This document shows positions 63,653-64,000 of a DNA stretch of 64,000 bases, in pieces; position 1 is the first letter of the stretch, and each line of letters starts with the position of its first letter. Below the pieces are notes generated by a model. It searched no databases, was not told the DNA's origin, and worked only from the letters and a program-made list of their open reading frames with translations. The position numbers and the translations under genes were made by a program. This stretch comes from Bacillus sp. BA3 (GTDB lineage: Bacteria > Bacillota > Bacilli > Bacillales > DSM-1321), in assembly GCA_002835675.1 (NCBI GenBank), contig PIZR01000004.1, forward strand, positions 211,381 through 275,380, written 5' to 3'.

Positions 63653-63699
63653 AATAACCCCCGTTCCTAAAAGACAATAGGATCGGGGGTTATTTTTTT
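63653..63699 (+). terminator. Terminator of mpfA-like gene 2
   Basis: AATAACCCCCG/CGGGGGTTATT, T-run of seven. Inner pairs TCCTA/TAGGA. Confidence 0.92.
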
Positions 63700-63839
63700 C
63701 AACTGGTACATGAAATAAAATAAATACATATTATATAAAACCTGCTGCTTTTAACATTGAATGATTACATGAAGTATAGTTCTACCTTAATTGTTTCATA
63801 CTGTTAAAAAAGCGATACTTTTTGAAGGAGTGAGGAATC

Positions 63840-63989
63840 ATGAAACTCATAACCATTTGCCAGCACTGCAAAGGGAAAGGGAAAACCCGTTTTCTGCAAT
63901 TCTTTTCCCGGGACTGCAATCATTGCAACGGTCAAGGTAAAGCGGTAAAAGATATGTCAAATTTAAGAAATCAGGCAAAAAACATCTAA
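63840..63989 (+). CDS. Small protein with two DnaJ-type zinc CxxCxGxG motifs
   Basis: A 49-residue protein with CQHCKGKG and CNHCNGQG 19 residues apart, enough for one zinc site of the DnaJ central type. Similar to YuiA of B. subtilis in size and design. GAAGGAGTGAGG 4 nt or more before ATG. Single gene at the window end. Role unknown. Confidence 0.8.
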   Translation: MKLITICQHCKGKGKTRFLQFFSRDCNHCNGQGKAVKDMSNLRNQAKNI

Positions 63990-64000
63990 TAATCTTTCAT

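Overview
The window is a gene-dense, low-GC stretch of a Bacillaceae chromosome. The gene set and local order recall Bacillus subtilis (yhaX-yheA-yheB-yheC/D-yheE, bmrC-bmrD, yxkF-msmX, an S-box metI-metC pair, yhdP/mpfA-type genes). Long, conserved paralogues and scattered intergenic repeats suggest a Peribacillus/'Bacillus simplex'-like species; that placement is inference. No rRNA, tRNA, CRISPR array, prophage or intact insertion sequence was seen.

Layout. 1-5.6 kb: start of an acyl-CoA ligase, a DDAH-fold hydrolase, a small lipoprotein, a DinB-fold protein, a SplA-like protein, a HAD protein of the YhaX type that lacks the usual nucleophile, and YheA. 5.7-12 kb: a decayed yheB, a run of four YheC/YheD-type ATP-grasp genes (spore coat associated), yheE and a small acidic protein. 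12-19.7 kb: MBL hydrolase, iron-ADH-like enzyme, SDR reductase, yxkF-msmX (sugar ABC ATPase), a zinc-ribbon protein and fumarase. 19.9-22.9 kb: a SAM riboswitch driving metI-metC, then a zinc-independent L31 gene with a Zur-type operator. 23-27.2 kb: the heterodimeric multidrug exporter BmrC/BmrD preceded by a leader peptide and two tandem terminators. 27.2-38 kb: small membrane protein, DUF2515 protein, rod-type PBP, CBS protein, glycerol kinase, AIM24 protein, SDR, phasin-like protein and UbiB-like kinase. 38-49 kb: a mono-domain catalase, two Lrp/AsnC regulators, a HisC-type aminotransferase, an amino acid permease and a complete four-gene 2-oxoacid dehydrogenase operon; together these suggest amino-acid/2-oxoacid catabolism. 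49-52 kb: repeat-rich region with isoaspartyl dipeptidase, a degenerate HPr-like protein and a 41-bp tandem array. 52-64 kb: bifunctional PBP, universal stress protein, CDF cation exporter, soluble histidine kinase, and two DUF21/CBS/CorC-HlyC exporters (MpfA type) flanking DedA, a FixH/YtkA-type lipoprotein and YitT genes.

The most unusual observation is upstream of the two MpfA-type paralogues. Each has a near-perfect Shine-Dalgarno, then 2 nt, then a hairpin, then 5-6 nt, then a TTG start. The hairpin sequences differ but the architecture is the same, so the hairpin probably bridges the ribosome-binding site to the start codon or switches access to it. Other points of interest are the bmrCD attenuator, the ATP-grasp expansion, active-site substitutions in two enzymes, an HPr-like protein without its phosphorylation sites, and several decayed or unlisted small genes.
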